Source of the DNA: Anniella stebbinsi
Lineage: Eukaryota; Chordata; Lepidosauria; Squamata; Anniellidae
Length of the DNA stretch: 64,000 nt
Direction: 5' to 3'
NCBI GenBank assembly: GCA_029215795.1
Contig: JARDYH010000001.1
Location: 297,358,654 to 297,422,653 of the forward strand
Positions 32,199 to 47,600 of this stretch are shown one piece after another. Every line of letters starts with the position of its first letter. The first letter of the stretch is position 1. The position numbers and the translations under genes are program-made. The notes under the pieces were generated by a model. The model saw only the letters and a list, made by a program, of their open reading frames with translations. It was not told the origin of the DNA and did not search any database.

Positions 32199-35100
32199 TT
32201 CAAAACTCTTACCTTAAAGTATTTGTAGGCTTCTTTGTCCTTATTAGGTACTTCGAAGGAGATTTTTTTTTACAATGTTTCAATGGATGACGCAAATCAT
32301 TTATAAGAAGACTTAAACTTCTGTCACCCTAACATTAATCTGAAAGGTTGGTTACTTGATATGAATGTTAAATAAACAACCTAGGTCTTAAATATTTAGT
32401 TGTTAAGTATTGCACTTTACTTTCTCTTTCCCCGGGATATAAAATGTTTATTTTTGCCACAGAGTGGAAAAGAAAATGAAGCATCCACTTGAATTTCATT
32501 ACCTGCAGTGCAGCACCCACTGCTCTTGAGGTAAACCTGCCACAGTTGTACATGCCAATTATATTGCAGTTTTACAATTACTAACACTTTTGTAGATTGT
32601 TTCTAAAATGCATACTTCTGAAGCAGCATAACTTTGTCTGGGTTGTAAGTCACTTGTAACCAACTGGCAGTCTTAATTCATTGTTTCCATTCAAATTTAC
32701 ACCATTGACAAACCGTGTGTATTCTGACAGATATTTGAAAGCCAGGGGGCTCAGAGATGAAATGTTAGCTTGTTCAGGGTATTGAAGGAAGGTGATTCAG
32801 AAGCAGAAAGACAAAAAGTGCAGCACCCGTGGCTGCCTCATTTTGTGAATTTACAGCATCAGACTGACAGTCGTATAAATGAGTGATGTTGCACAATGTT
32901 CTTTTCCAAGCATGCTACAGATTTGGCGGTGTATCTTCAGTTTTGTGCTGATGTGTCCAGAATTCAAATAATTTGATTCTTGGGTACAACAACAATTGGG
33001 AGCACAGTATTACCTTGAGAAAAGAGACAGGAAAGGCAGTTGCTCTACCCAGCTTTCGCTAAAGATATTGCGTTAACTGTTTCCCATGTATTCCGACCAC
33101 TAAAAACTCCATTATGCTGTGGAAATATTGCCCTTTTTCAAGGGCACAGAATTAAAAAGTGAGACTTCCAATAATGCTCTCATCTTCAAACCATGACATT
33201 GAATAATGAGGACAATGGAAGAAAACTATGAATAATGATGTGCTTTTAAAAATAATGCTGATGTTGAGCACATCCAAAGGACAATACAATTTAGGATCAG
33301 TCCCCCCCCCCCCACAATTTTCTGATTTTATTTTTGTGGATCATGGTGGAATGTTTTGATTCACTATTTAAAGAGAGGAAAAAAGTGAGATCTGCCTGTA
33401 ATGTATTCATTGCTATAGTGCACTTTTTATGAAAGAAGATTTAGAATCTATTGCTTTTTCATTTGGATCAATGGAAACAAATTAGTCAATGATTCATAAT
33501 AAGTTTTGCAATGAAAAGTATATTAAACAGTGAAGTGCTACTGCTGCTATTTTTAAAATGTGCATATTGATTGTAACTGACCTGCAATTCAGTGCTTCTT
33601 TCTCAAAGTAGTCTTTAAGAGAGGCCTAATTTTTCCCAGCAAAATTATTTGCTTGCTCTGGCCTTGTACTTTAATACCGCACAGCCTAAACCTTAACAAT
33701 AGGGCCATTCATGAATGCTACTCACAGAGCTGTCACAACCCTTCACCTTTCTGCAGTTTTGCTACATATGCACTCCAGGATAGATGATTTTGTTTGTCAT
33801 ATTTTATTTTCTCTGTGGGCACATGCATTGGGATAACTGGGCTTTCTTTAGAGTTGTGTGGGTAAAAGTGCTTGGCAGACACCCTCTTAAATTTTAAAAG
33901 ATCAAATAATACTTGCGCCATTATGTATTTATATGGAAACAGCACTGCAAACAATATATGGCCATTCTGCCTGAAAAGTTTAAGAGACGTTCAGGATATA
34001 AATTATGGAAATCAATAAGAGCTATGAACAAGCATTAAAATCAGCAACAAAAATAAACTGTAAACCAGGTTGAAGGCAAAAGAGAGAGGAGGTGACATGC
34101 GCAAGATCCATGAAGTTTTCCCATCCAAATTGTGATGGCAATCTGAAGATAAACACAGAAGATAAGCAGGGATAGAACGATTAACAACTGCATTAGCAGC
34201 ATGCCAATGCCAACTGAAAGAAATTTTCAGTGTAGAAATGAAAGGCCTTGAAATGGTATTGACAGATTTTAGACATCTAGAGCAGACAAAGCCTTCAAGG
34301 ACAGCCACGGCCACCTCTGGTAAATGGCAGATTTTTATAATAGTGAAAAATATTTGAATGTTAATTTAGTGCACTATGAAATATATGACAATCATAGATT
34401 ACCTGTGTTGTGTTCAGATATAATGCACAGACAAAAATGGGAATATTTAAAGTGGTCCCCTTCCTATCCTGGAGATGAAATTACTCGAGCTTGGGTTTAT
34501 TTCTAAGTTCACTACCAAGATGTTCTTAGTTGGAAACCTGCTATATCGGCTCTGCAATTTTGGTTTCCTGTTCAATGCTTTTTTTGCTGTCTCATCAGTG
34601 GTGCAACTAGGACTGGTACTTGGGACCAAAGTCTGGGGCCCCCAAATGACCAACAAGAGAATGCCAGTGGCAAACAGGCTCTGTGTCAGCACCTGAGCCA
34701 CCATGGACATGGCAGCGTTCACCAGGGCTGATCCCTCTTGCTACAGCGTTGTTATTGTTGTTATTATTATTATTACTATTATTATTATTATTTTAAAAAC
34801 CCTTTACATGTTCAGGGGAAGCCATTTTCACAAAGTTGTTTTAGTGCATCTGTATTCCTTTAATGTGGCTCCCACACATTTCTGCTGCAGTGTGCCCTGT
34901 TCCCCTGAATTAAATTCTGCTTACTGGGTATGGCTGTGACCTGATTAAGGGCCTTTTTGTTTTTGTTGCATCATCTCATGTGTGGTCTGTCCCTTTTTTT
35001 CTCACCGTCCCTCTCCCCCACGTTTGCATTAGCATGCTTTAGACACAGGCTTCCTTTCCTGCTTTACTACTGCACTATTTCACAATTGTGCAGTTGTTCA

Positions 35101-36340
35101 CTTTCAATACAGGGCACTTTGGGCGTTCCTACTCCAGTTTCTGTTTTTACTTTGCACTTTTTCTCATTTGTGTTGTTTCAGTTTCAATGCCTGGTTAGAG
35201 CTTTTCTGATTCACTTTCTTTACCTCACTGCTACTTTGCAGTCGCGTATTTTCAGTTTACAAGCTTTAAGAAATTTTCCTGTCACACCTTTGTGGCTACT
35301 TCACTGCTACTTACAATGGTGATAGCACAGTCACTCAGCAAGGGCCATGGGGTATCATGGAAACATGTTGAAATCATCTATCTCCTTGACACGTACTGGG
35401 TAGTAACTCATTTTCCACTATTACAATGACCAAGGTTGTGGGGAGTAGAGTGTTGAATAATGTAATAATACATCTCTGTTGCTGTGACTCTATGTGGCTT
35501 CATACCATTGTAACTATTTTAGAAGCAAAACACAATTCATTTCTGAAGACAAATGGTGGATGTGAAGGAAGAGGTGTGGGGTAAACTACAGGGGCATCAT
35601 TCCTCTCTTCCATTATACTTCCCTGAACAAGGAGAGGGGTGGAGAGCAAACCTTGCTGATTCGCTGAGCTGCACTTATGGTGTTGATGATGTTCAGTTCT
35701 ACTCACAGGATTCCACCCAACCAACCCTGATGTATGGCACTTTCAAGATCCGTTTTACTTGGGAAAGCGGTTTTGTAGGTAATATATACTCTGCTTTTCT
35801 TGCTTCATGTGGCGCTGATGGACGAAACCAATTTCATGAAAATCCGGCTATAACCAGAAAACAGCTCAGAATCCAACTTCATGTAGATGGAGCCTTAGAA
35901 ACATTTTTAACATCCTACTCAAACAAGAAGTCTCAAATGACATGATTATGGCGCAGAGAAGAGTCATATGGTTATGTGATAAGCACCTGTGACACCCATA
36001 CCATTAAAATGCATATAGTAGCCACAAAAGCAATGGATATACTGTCTGTGGGAATAACAACCTTTACTCTTAATAAGATAACTTATATCATGCCCTTCAA
36101 AAGCATTTGTATTGCCCCCAGTAGCTTACAAGAAGCAATAACAATACATTCAAATAATATTTACAAAACATTGCATATTCAGTGGTGGAAGAATGCAACA
36201 AAAGCACAATTCAAGGGAAGAAATTGAGTGCACACAAAAATGAATAACAAATGACTGATGGCTATGTGTTCGTTTCACTAAAAACTGATCATCTAGAATA
36301 GCCCCTGGTGTAATTAAATGAAAAGAATGACAACTCTCAA
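32199..36340. other. Intergenic DNA downstream of LMO2
   Basis: No gene recognised. It holds a TTA microsatellite and a lone hAT end (CAGTGGTGCAACTAGGACT at 34596-34614). An open stretch at 35553-35945 has no recognisable domain. Confidence 0.6.
34747..34793 (+). repeat. (TTA)n-type microsatellite
   Basis: ttgttattgttgttattatt followed by further TTA/CTA units, about 47 bp, downstream of LMO2. Confidence 0.9.
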
Positions 36341-36352
36341 ATCAGTCATTTT

Positions 36353-36358
36353 TTTATT
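36353..36358 (-). terminator. Candidate LMO2 polyadenylation signal
   Basis: TTTATT on the plus strand is AATAAA on the minus strand. It is the first canonical hexamer I find downstream of the LMO2 stop and would imply a 3'UTR of about 0.84 kb (37191 to about 36340). Later sites could be used instead. Confidence 0.45.
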
Positions 36359-37191
36359 AAATTGGCAGGATTTTACTACACACAACAAATTATTTATGGA
36401 TATCGCCTAAGTTAATAAAATAGCTGAACAACTTTTTATATTTGTATAGAAATGAGTAGTGGAATTTCTCACCTTCAAACAATGGCAGCAGAAGGCAGCT
36501 ACCCATCTTTATGTCCTAAAACAATTGCTTAGCATTTAAGGCTGCAATCCTGCACCCAGTCACATGTTGTGAAGTCCCACTGATCTCAAAAAGACTTAAA
36601 GGTATATAACAGGGTGCGTCTTGTGCAGTATTTCGGCCAAAGGTTGCATTTTTCATTCTCAAATGGAAAAGATTTATCTCCATGCAAAAATTAAACAGAG
36701 GTTCTCTTTCTATATCCAAAACATGAGGAAGTGGAGCACCATTCCTCCCCCCACATATACACACTTGTGACTCTGTCCCATGTTGCATTATCGCTGGGAT
36801 TATGGTCTATGTAGAGTAAATAGAAATGACATAAAGAAAATTCAGTTGCACAACCTAGTCTGCAAGTGTCAAAGCCATAATATATTTTTACATGTCACTA
36901 CTGTATTTCTGGTAAAGGGAATCCATTGTTAAATTGGTTTCCCAACTTTCACCATTACCTCTGAGACTGTCAGTTTATCATCAACGTATATTTGCTAACA
37001 GAAATCCATCTATCTTCTACAGTTTGAGTTCCCAATTATCATAGTACACGATGCAGTGCCTATGCTTTCTGTTGTATTTTCCCCTTCCTTAGACAAAGCA
37101 CATAGATGTTGTGAGTGATAATCTCCTCACCACAGCTAGGTTTTTGTGTCACCCATGAAATGTATTTTGGAGATTATGAGGCACAAGTGGG

Positions 37192-37411
37192 CTATATCAT
37201 CCCATTGATCTTAGTCCACTCATAGATGTCCTGCTCACACACTATGTCTGAGTTGATAAGAAGGTATCTGTCACCGACACAAAAGTGTTTCTGGCAAGCG
37301 GCACACTTGAAGCATTCCAGGTGATACACTTTGTCCTTTACTCGCATGGTCATCTCATAGGCCCGAATTCTCTTGTCACACGAGGCACAGAGGCCATCTT
37401 GGCCAAAAAGC
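37192..37411 (-). CDS. LMO2: LMO2 last coding exon (LIM2 and stop)
   Basis: 220 coding bases after acceptor ...ttcaaag. It reads [20 protein letters not shown] and onward to the terminal KINGMI and TAG (37194-37192). The second LIM domain has its full ligand set. Confidence 0.98.
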
Positions 37412-40400
37412 CTTTGAAAAAAAATTCAAAAACATTCAAGAGTCAAATTTTCAAGCATATTTTTCACAAAGTAAAATACAAGGCTAGCAGCTTATCCTTT
37501 GGTGTTTGTTGTGTAAAGTTGTATAGAGCTTTAGATAAATTTGGGGGCAGGGCACCTAGAATTTTGTGAAGAAAGAAAGAAGGGAAAGGTGATAGAGGGG
37601 ATTGCTGCCTGCTACCATGATGACTCTCACCTCTTGTCTTATTTTTTTCCTAGAGCAGGCTTCCCAATCCTTGTGACAACAACTCCCAGCACTCCTTACT
37701 ATTGGCCCTTCAGGCTGGGGCTGATGGGAATTGAAATCTAAAACATCTGGAGGGCATGAGGTTGGGGAAGATCCACAGAAATTGCCTGTGGACTGGTAGA
37801 TTGGCTGTGCCCTAATTTAGTAATCAAGGTTATTATTACAGGAGTGTGTATTTAGTGAGAACAGAAGAAAAGCCATGCTAGATCAGAGCAAGGGTCCATT
37901 TAGTACAGCATTTTGTTCACACAGTGGCCAGCCAGCTGTCAACCAAGGACTCACAAGCAGGACACTAGTGCAATAGCACCCTCCCACCCATGTTCCCTAA
38001 GAACTCATGTATATAGGCTTACTGTCTCTGAGACTGGAGGTAGCACATAGCCATCAGGACTAGTAGCCATTGATAGCTTTCTCCTTCAGGAATCTGTCTA
38101 CACCCTTTTTAAAGCCATCCAAACTGGAGGCCATCAATACAGCATGTGGCAGCAAATTCCATAGTTTTAACTACGTGTTGTGTGACAAAGTTCTTTTATC
38201 TGTCCTGAATTTCCCAACAATCAGCTTCATGGAATTACCCCAGATTCAATTTTTTTTGAGAGAGAGAGAAAAAAATGTCTCCCTATTCACATCCTCCATG
38301 CCATGCATGGAGGAGATGTCTCCCCTTAGCCTCAAATTAGGAGACTAAGGGGAGACATCTCTATCATGTCTCCCCTTAGCCTCCTAGTTTGAGGTTTCTT
38401 TGTAATCAAAACACTGCCATGATAATAGAATCTTTCTTATTCAACTGAATGACAATGGATTCTGTGAACCTCTAGGAATTTTAGCCCAAATCCAACCATT
38501 TTCTAAGATCATTCTTTAGTTTTGGGCATACTGTAAACATATTAAGATACCCTGTATAGCAGGGGTAGGCAAAGGTAGATGTCCAGATGTTTTGGACTTC
38601 AACTCCCAAAAGCCCTGCCAGCATGGCCAGTGGTCAGGAATGCTGGGAGCTGAAGTCCAAGATTACTGGAGATTTATTTTCTGTCCATCCCTGCTATAGA
38701 GTTCACTGTTGCAATTCTATGTTTTCAAAGGATACTCAAAGTAGTGTGCAAATTATATATTGACAGTATCGAGTCTTGTCTTTCGAAGCTGTTTTTTTTT
38801 CTTTTTTAGAATTCTTGGTTATTTATTCATACAAGTTGCTGCCAACCAGGTTTATAAAAAAAAAAAACCCCTGCATACTTTGGACCTCGTTTTCTGTGCT
38901 GGATGGGGTGACGGTGATCTGATAGTGGAGGAACTTTCTACAATTCCGTTGTCATGGACAGATCACTACCTGGTGGTGTTCAGACTTGTTGGCACTCAGA
39001 GTTTCTGCAGGGGTGGAGGACTGATTGAGATGGTCTGCCCCAGGAGGCTGATGGATTTGAATGGTTTTCTGATGGCTCTTGGGAATTTTCCTGTTGCCTT
39101 GGCAGGCGATTCTTCCGAAGCCTTGGTCAATCTCTGGAATGGAGAAATGACCAGGGCGGTGGACATGATCGCTTCTGAGTGTCCCCTCTCATGAAGTGGA
39201 GCCACACCAGCCCCCTGGTTTTCTAGAGAGTTGGCAGCGATGAAACAAGTGAGATGGCGATTAGAGCGACGTTGGCGGAAAATTCTGAGCGAATTCGATC
39301 GAATACGGGCTAAAGCCTATTTGAAGGCCTATTCTGTGGTAATACGGGCAGCAAAGAAACTATTTTTTTTCTGCCGCTATTGCATCTGCAAAGAGCCATC
39401 CAGCGAAGCTGTTTCGGATGGTCACGGGGCTTTTACACACTTGCCCCCAAAAGGACAATTCAGACCTTTTGACAGCCCGCTGAGACTAATTTGCCCAGCA
39501 CTTTGCAGACAAAATCTCTCGGAACTGCTCTGACTTGGATGCTATAATTGATACAGTTCCAGTGGATGTAACTCTGGCTCCTGCTTGTCCAGTGTTATTG
39601 GATACTTTTCAGTTTGTACAGCCTGAGGATGTGGACAGGATCCTTAGAGAGGTGAGAGCCACCATGTGTGTATTAGATCCTTGCCCTTCATGGCTTATAA
39701 AAGCAGCCAGAGGGGGACTGGCTGAGTGGGTAAGAGGAGTGGTTAATGCCTCCCTTTGCCAAGGCAGGGTGCCAACCTGCTTGAAGGAGGCAGTTGCGAG
39801 ACTCACATTAAAAAAGCCCTCCTTGAACCCCACCTTATTGGATAACTACCGGCCAGTCTCCAATATTCCATTTTTGGGCGAAGTATTGGAGCGTGTGGTG
39901 GCCTCCCAACTCCAAGGATTACTGGACGAGATGGATTATCTGGATCCATTTCAATCTGGCTTCAGACCTGCTTATTGGACCGAAACAGCTTTGGTCACCT
40001 TGGTGGATCACCTACTCCGGGAACTGGACAGGAGGAGTGCTGGGGGAGTCCTGTTCGACTCCTTGGTCGTTGGCCTGTGGAGTCCCTCAGGGTTCTGTTT
40101 TGTCCCCATGCTTTTTAACATATACATAAAACTGCTGGGAGAGGTTATCCAGAGTTTTGGGGTGTGGTGCCATCAGTATGCTGATGACACCCAACTCTGC
40201 TACTCCTTTCCACCCAATTCCAAGGAAGCTGTTTTGGTGCTAAACCTGTGTCTGTTGGCAGTAAGGGTCTAGATGAAGGCAAACAAATTGAAGCTTAATC
40301 CAGACAAGACAGAGGTGCTCCTGGTCAGTCAAAAGGCAGATCAGGGAATAGGGATTCAGTTTGTGCTGGATGGGGTTACACTCCCCTTGAAGACACAGGT

Positions 40401-41228
40401 TCGCAGTTTGGGTGTACTTCTAGATTCAGCCCTGAGCCTCAATGCCCAGGTTTCAGTGGTGGTGAGAAGTGCATTTGTACAGTTAAAGCTAGTGCGCCAG
40501 CTGCATCTGTTCCTTGAGATGTCGGACCTGGCCATGGTGACACATGCCTTAGTTACATCCCAATTGGATTACTGTAATGCACTCTATGTGGGATTGCCTT
40601 TAAAGAGTGCTCAGAAACTTCAGCTGGTTCAAAGAGCTGCAGTCAGATTGTTGACCAGAGCTGGTTACAGGGAGCATACAACTCCTCTGTTAAAACAGCT
40701 CCACTGGCTTCCAGTCTGTTTCCAGGCACAATTCAAAGGGCTGGTTATGACCTATAAAGCCCTATACAGCTTGGGTCCAGGTTATCTGAAAGACCGTATT
40801 CTCCCTTACGAGCCTGCCCGTGCTTTGAGATCTTCAGGGGAAGCCCTTCTCTCAGTCCAACCACTATCATAGGCACGCCTGGTGGGAACATGGGAGAGGG
40901 CCTTCTCAGTGCTGCTCCAGTACTCTGGAACTTCCTTCCCAGGGAAGCTAGACTGGCTCCCTCCTTGATGTGTTTCCGGAAGCAAACAAAAACTTTCTAA
41001 TTGTGGCAGGCCTTTGGAGAATAACAAGGACCCAAGTTATGATTTAAGATGTTTAATTTTTAATTTTAATATGTATTTTAAATGTGGAAATGTTTAAATA
41101 TTGAAACCTATTTAATTTATTTTTAACTTTTGTATATCTCGAATTAATAGCTTTTAACTGTAGATGTTTTAATTTTGTAATGCGGCCTTGAGGCCCAGCA
41201 TTGGGCAAAAGGCAGGATATAAATAAAG

Positions 41229-41279
<51 letters not shown>

Positions 41280-41576
41280 CTGTTTTATCATGTATTTAAC
41301 TGGGTAGCAGCAATAAGTATATATTTACAGTATGTGTGTAATCATATGAATTCTGGAATGGGTTTGTCAGTTTTAACACTCTGCTAAAACCAGCCTGATT
41401 AGTGTGGGAATATAATCCCTTGTCTTCCAGGAGGTGTCACTGTTCATTTCTCCATAACAACTGTAAATAATTGTTACAGATGGGTGTTTTTATAAATTGC
41501 TCTAAGAATGTCTTTTTGTTTAAAATGTGTCACTTGCAAACAGTGTTATGTGTTGAGTTAAAATGTGGAAGAGAGC

Positions 41577-41613
<37 letters not shown>

Positions 41614-44600
41614 GTAATACAAAAGCCAATTTAACAGTCTGTGTCTATGAAATTCTCCATTAGCAGACACAGATAATTAACACATTATACTGTGAAAAGA
41701 GAGGACACATCCAATTACAAGGCACAGAAAATGCATTAATTTAACAGCCCATATTTTCTGCCACTACAGTGAGAAAATATTCTACTAGTGAAAATAGGAC
41801 TGAACCCTTTCAGGATGTTGCACGTACACTGGAGATTTACTGCATGTTACATTACGCAAAGCCAGTCCTAGTCAAACAAAACTGCTACTGGAAAAAGCTC
41901 TGAAGTGGGATAATTAGGTGGGTTAGCACTTTATTCCCCTCCCTGCAAGGTGAACTTTGAGTATGTTAACCCAGCTAGATCAGGCTGTAAATAAAGTGAC
42001 TTCACTATATCGCACTAGTGAAATACATTAGAAAGGGCAAACAATTAATATCCTTGAATTGTAGTGAAGAAGATACTTATTAGCAACCAACAGGGAATAA
42101 AACAGGGAACAAAAGGACAAGAGAACCTAAACATCTGAAGGGCTCAATCCTATGTGTCTTTAGACAGAAAAAGGCCTAGAACTCCCAGCATGTCCCAGCC
42201 AGCCTTTTTGTATGCCCTTTTCTGCCTAAACACACAGAGGATGGCACCTTAAGTGTGTACACTAACCTTCCTCAACCTGATGCCCTTCATATGTGTTTTT
42301 TGACTACAGATCCCATCATTCCCTAATTAGGGAGAACTCCATGTTCAACAAGCCAATTCTCAGCCAATTAGGGAGCAGTACATGTTGCCAGGTATGCCTG
42401 CCTATAATGCTAGCATACTTCTTCCTCCCTTTCTCTGGCTCCACTGCTATGCCACATTGTCACCATTCAACCTGCAGAAGTGTGGTGTGGCAAAGAGGAG
42501 AAGTTGCTTGCCAGTCCCCACCCCACACCCAGTAGCATGTCTTGAGATCCCCGCTCCCCCGCCCCGATTGAGCTAATCTGACAATCCAGACTTGACTTTT
42601 TTGAGACTAGGCTGTTTCCAGCTCTGTGGATATTGTTTTCTGTGCAAGCCGAATCCATCCCATCTCATTCTTGAGGTACAGTCTTGTGGGTGGATCTTAG
42701 CTTTGCTCTAAATAATTGTGAGGGAAAACAAAGGTAACAAAACAATGATGTACCTGAGATAGTCTCTTCGACAGAGCTTTCTGCCCAGTTTATAATACAG
42801 TCGCCTTCCCACTTCTCCAAGCCTGCACCCACACAAGTCACAGCTGAGGCAGTCTTCATGCCAGTATTGATCAATGGCTTTGAGGAAGTAACGGTCCCCA
42901 ATGTTCTGTTGGCAACCTCCACATGTCAACAGGGAAGGAGGGATTTGGAGCACCTCATCCACTGGCTCCCTAGTAGAAAGAAGCAGGCTTTAGAAACAAA
43001 CCAAAGCAAGCATTCCAACCCAATGATAGTCTTATTAGAACAGCTGCTTAGCCTGGTTTTTCTTCCAATGTACTTTATCACAGTTTTAAAATAAAAAAAT
43101 AAACTAATAAAATGCACAGTCAAGAGAGAGCTAGGTATTTTCCATGATCCCAAATATAGCAGAAATGAAGGACATGGATTGGATATAGAATTTAAAATCC
43201 TGAGAATCTCAGCATTCACTTCTGAAAGATCAGGTTTCTAGCCTTTACGGCTGAAAAATAAACTTGTGAAAGTGTGGGAAATGATTGGAGAAATCTCATT
43301 GACCAAAGATGGGTGGTAGGATTGGTCTGAATAAATTCTCCACTGATAAGGGGACTAAAGTGACCTGAATAGCAGATACAGAATACATTATCCAAATTAG
43401 GGAATATATACAAAAGTACTAAATTTTTATACAGTTCATACAAGCTGTAGAATCCAACCCCTCTAAGTGCAGGCTTTTGGGGCTTATTTTTTTAAAAAAT
43501 TTTTTAGTCCTGCAGAATATATACACTGCCAGGAACATATTTCCTATTACTTAACAATGTAATATTTAAAATATAAACAAGAGTGGAAAAAGCATTAGTT
43601 GATAGAACATTGTCTGGATTGCTTTTGTTTTCATCTAAATTCAGCACTACATATTTCTGATTAGTGCTGTAACTCTTAACTAATAAACTGCAAATTGTGT
43701 CCCTAAAATAGTGAACTACGGCCTCCTTTAAATGGCACATTGTTTTCCTGTGAGTTACAGCTTTGGTCAATGCTGCATTAGTGAATCAAGATTTAGATGT
43801 AACTCAGGTTCTGGGATATTGTTCTGTAACAATGAATTTATGGACAGTATAAAGACAACTACAAGGCCTGCAGAAGTTCATAAAGAAAAACACGTTTTAT
43901 TTGTTCCCCTTTCCTACTTTGTCAAGCGTAGCAATGTTTTCACTGCTGTGATGGATATTTTAAGTATTTGCAACATTTAAATGATGCTATATATGTATAA
44001 TTATGTTTCTTTAGAGTCTTGGTCTCGTCTGTCTTTAAAACAATTCTGTGAGATAGGTAATTTTTATACCAGTGTAAGATAGTCAAGTTATTCTCAATCC
44101 ATTTAGTAAAACTATGGCTGAGCTGAAACTTTGGCTGCAATCCTATGCACATTTACTTAATTGGTTGCATATCCCTGTTCAATGTACACTTGTTGGAAAC
44201 TGTAGCACAGTGTGTGAAACTGCTGTGAGAAAGGTAGTGACTTTTAAGCTGCAATTTTATGCACACATACTTGGGAATAAGCCCCACAGAATTTAAATCC
44301 GCTAACTTCCTTGTGAATAAAAATGCATATAATTGGGGTTGCACATGTAATTAAAGTGGCCATTTAAATAGGAATGTTCGCAATCAATTGAACTTAGTCG
44401 TACTTCTGAGTAAACATATTCAGAATTTTGGCTAGAAAGACCTCCCTTCCCCAGGAATGCATAGATTTGGAATATACATCTAATTAAACGTGATTCAATG
44501 CTTCAAATTGCTTTTTCATTCAGTTTGGTTCTACATCTGCTTGAATCCCAAATATATGTGATCGTTTAACATAAGGAAATTGATCTTTTGCCTCTATCAC

Positions 44601-47600
44601 CAAGGGTACCTTTTAAATGTTATAACTGCACCCGATCTTGACTAACTGAAAATACATTTTGTATTCAGAACCTATGCAATTGGCTTTGTCCTCATGATTG
44701 TAATAATGTTTATATTTCATACCCTCTGTGATTCCAATAAACCCATCAAAAGCAACTTTCACTGCTGTGCTATAACAGTTGCACATCTGTTTGTCCACTT
44801 GTGAGTGCAATATTTCCTATGAGTTATTCACTCCTGTATCGAACTTTAACTAACATCAGAGAAATAATCCTATATACAAATGGCAAACTAATCCTCCAAG
44901 TTTGGATCTTTGTGTAGCATAACAGCACCATCCACACATAAGAGGGAGGTATCGACAGGCTTGGGAGAATCCCAAAGTATACAGACCGACACAAAAATAG
45001 GAGGGAAACCCCATAAGGGGGAGGAGAAGTGTCACAAACACTCCTATGAGGAATTAGCATGTTTATTGAGTATGGAATGCCAGCTGAGGGTTGGAAGTGG
45101 CTGGGGAAAGTAAATGGAATGGAGTGTCCTGGAAAAGGGCACAAGGGACTGACTGGAATCTTGAACTCCACACTGCATTGTTTTGTTGCAGAACGTACTT
45201 GTTCATATCATTCATCTTTTATTTCAGAGATGAATAGGAGTTACATTACATAGGCTGACCATATGAAAAGGAGGACAGGGCTCCTGTAACTTTAACAGTT
45301 GTAGAGAAAAGGGAATTTCAGCCAGTGTCATTTGTATGCAATTAGTTCCTGGTGAAATTCCCTCTTCATCACAACAGTTAGAGTTGCAGGCACTACACTA
45401 GAGTGACCATATACAAAAGAAGGCAGGGCTCTGCAACTTTAACTGTTCTGATGAACAGGGAATTTCACCAGGAACTGATTGCATACAAAAGACACTGGCT
45501 GAAATTCCCTTTTCTTTACAACTGTTAAAGTTACAGGAGCCCTGTCCTCCTTTTCAGATGGTCAGCCTACATTACATGGATGTGGGAAGTGTCAACCCCT
45601 CTCCCTCCAACTATGCAATGTGGCAGTTACTATCAAGAAGTAATGTACCTCCCGCTGCTTTGCAAAAAAACAACAACAACTTTTTATTTGGGGGGGGGGG
45701 AAAGTGAAAATAATTACTAGAAAGCCAGATCTTAATGTAAATGCATTATCTCCCCGAGAACCTCATTGTTCCCTGGATATTCCATTTTGCAACAACTGTT
45801 GAGAATTATTCCTAGCGAAACACTGACAGCCTGCATAGTCAGCAACTCACAGTAAGACATTTTAGCACATGTTTAACCTTAAGCTCGTAAACATGGCTAC
45901 TGAATAATAATAAGGGGAAAAAACCTTCACATTTTCTAAGTACTGGCTTACATTATGCAACTTGCTCGAACTCTTAACAATGAGCACTCCATACTTGGCC
46001 TGAATATTACTCAAGTCATTTTCCATGCTAAATAAGTTCATTGGAGTCTCTTCCATACCATTTGTACCACTTGTGAATGATCGGAATGAGGGAGAGAAAA
46101 TGAAATCAAATGTACATTTTAGTCAGTATTGATGTTACATTGGCCTGATAGACCTGTTTAAACACAAACCATTGTAAGCCTGTCAAAATTATAGTTAAAG
46201 TTATCATGCAATACAATATTGTCAAATAAGAAATAACGACTATGCAGGCCTAGGCAAGTCCTGGTTCTTCCAGTTCCCTCCACTAGATTGGATTTTCCCA
46301 TGTCAAATCCTAGCTCGGCACCCATTCAATGTATCACTCACTTCTTAAAAAACGTTTAAAAGCAAATATGAAGGAAAATACTTTTTTCCAGATAATCTAC
46401 AGACACTGATCTCCAATTGCGGACCTGTTCTTGAGAGGGAGGCTGGAAAGCCATGCACTCTCCAAGCCCATACCATTAATTGGTAGGATAGCAGGATAGT
46501 TACCAGATAGTTTGAAGGTAGACAATCCACCCCCCCACAGCCACCAAATCTGTGAGAAGGGTGTGTCCCCTTTGCACTTGATTTTCACTATATCCCTGAT
46601 TTCCAACAGGTTACAATCGTTGCCTGTTCCCCCAACCTCTCACAGTCATAACAATCCAAGTACACAGGCTAGCAGAAGGCTTATATGTTTAGGGTGTAAT
46701 CTTATGTATGTTTAGACAGAGAGAAAAATCTGGTTGGGGAATACTGGGAGTTATAAGACTTTTTTCTGTCTACACATGCCTTGGATTGCAACCTAAGATG
46801 AAGCAGTAAGTAAACAGTACTACTACATTTCTCCAGCCTGAACCTTCTCAAAGCAATCTCACAAGGAACAAGCACATGAGATAATGAAAACTAACTCAAG
46901 TTCATATTTTGGGGAAGTGAAACATCTTCAGGGTGAAAAATAACCTTATAGTCAAATATTATTTTCTTCAACACCTGAAAGATGACCAGGTACTCCAGAT
47001 GTTTTGCATTAAGACCTGATTTGCTTTTACTAAGAAAAAACTCCCACCTAACAGTCCAGACATATAGAGTAATGTGGATAAACAGATGAAACATTTTACA
47101 CTTTACAGTTCCTATTTCTGTATTCTAAGTAACATTTATTTATTCATTTATTTATTTCCGCCTGCAGCCTTTTATGGAGGATGCTGCCAGTGACATCAGT
47201 GGCAATTTCTTCATGAACAGGATTGCACAAAAATCCTTAAAATGTAAGTATCTGTCCTAGACATTATTTTAAGCAGTGACATTGTTATCCAGCCCACAGT
47301 AAAATAAAACAGAACAGCTGTTTCTTTTACACATGCCTTGTCATGAAAGTGTTCATATATTTTAAAATGTCTAGGGAGTAAGAAAAATATGTGATTTAAT
47401 GAAACCAATACACAGAACAATTTGCATGCCAGACAAAAAGTGTACATAAATAGCTAAAAGAAATAGCTGTTAGAACTAAAATGATTATTTTGAAATTTCA
47501 GATGCACCTCCCAATATCTCACATTATTAAGGTTTTGGTTTGCATTGCTATGCTGTGCAACCTGCAGTAGTACTTTAAAACTAATTTCATGTACTTTTAG

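Noticed and set aside
35553..35945. 130-codon plus-strand frame downstream of LMO2
   Set aside because: No recognisable domain, splice structure or family; left as unassigned intergenic DNA.
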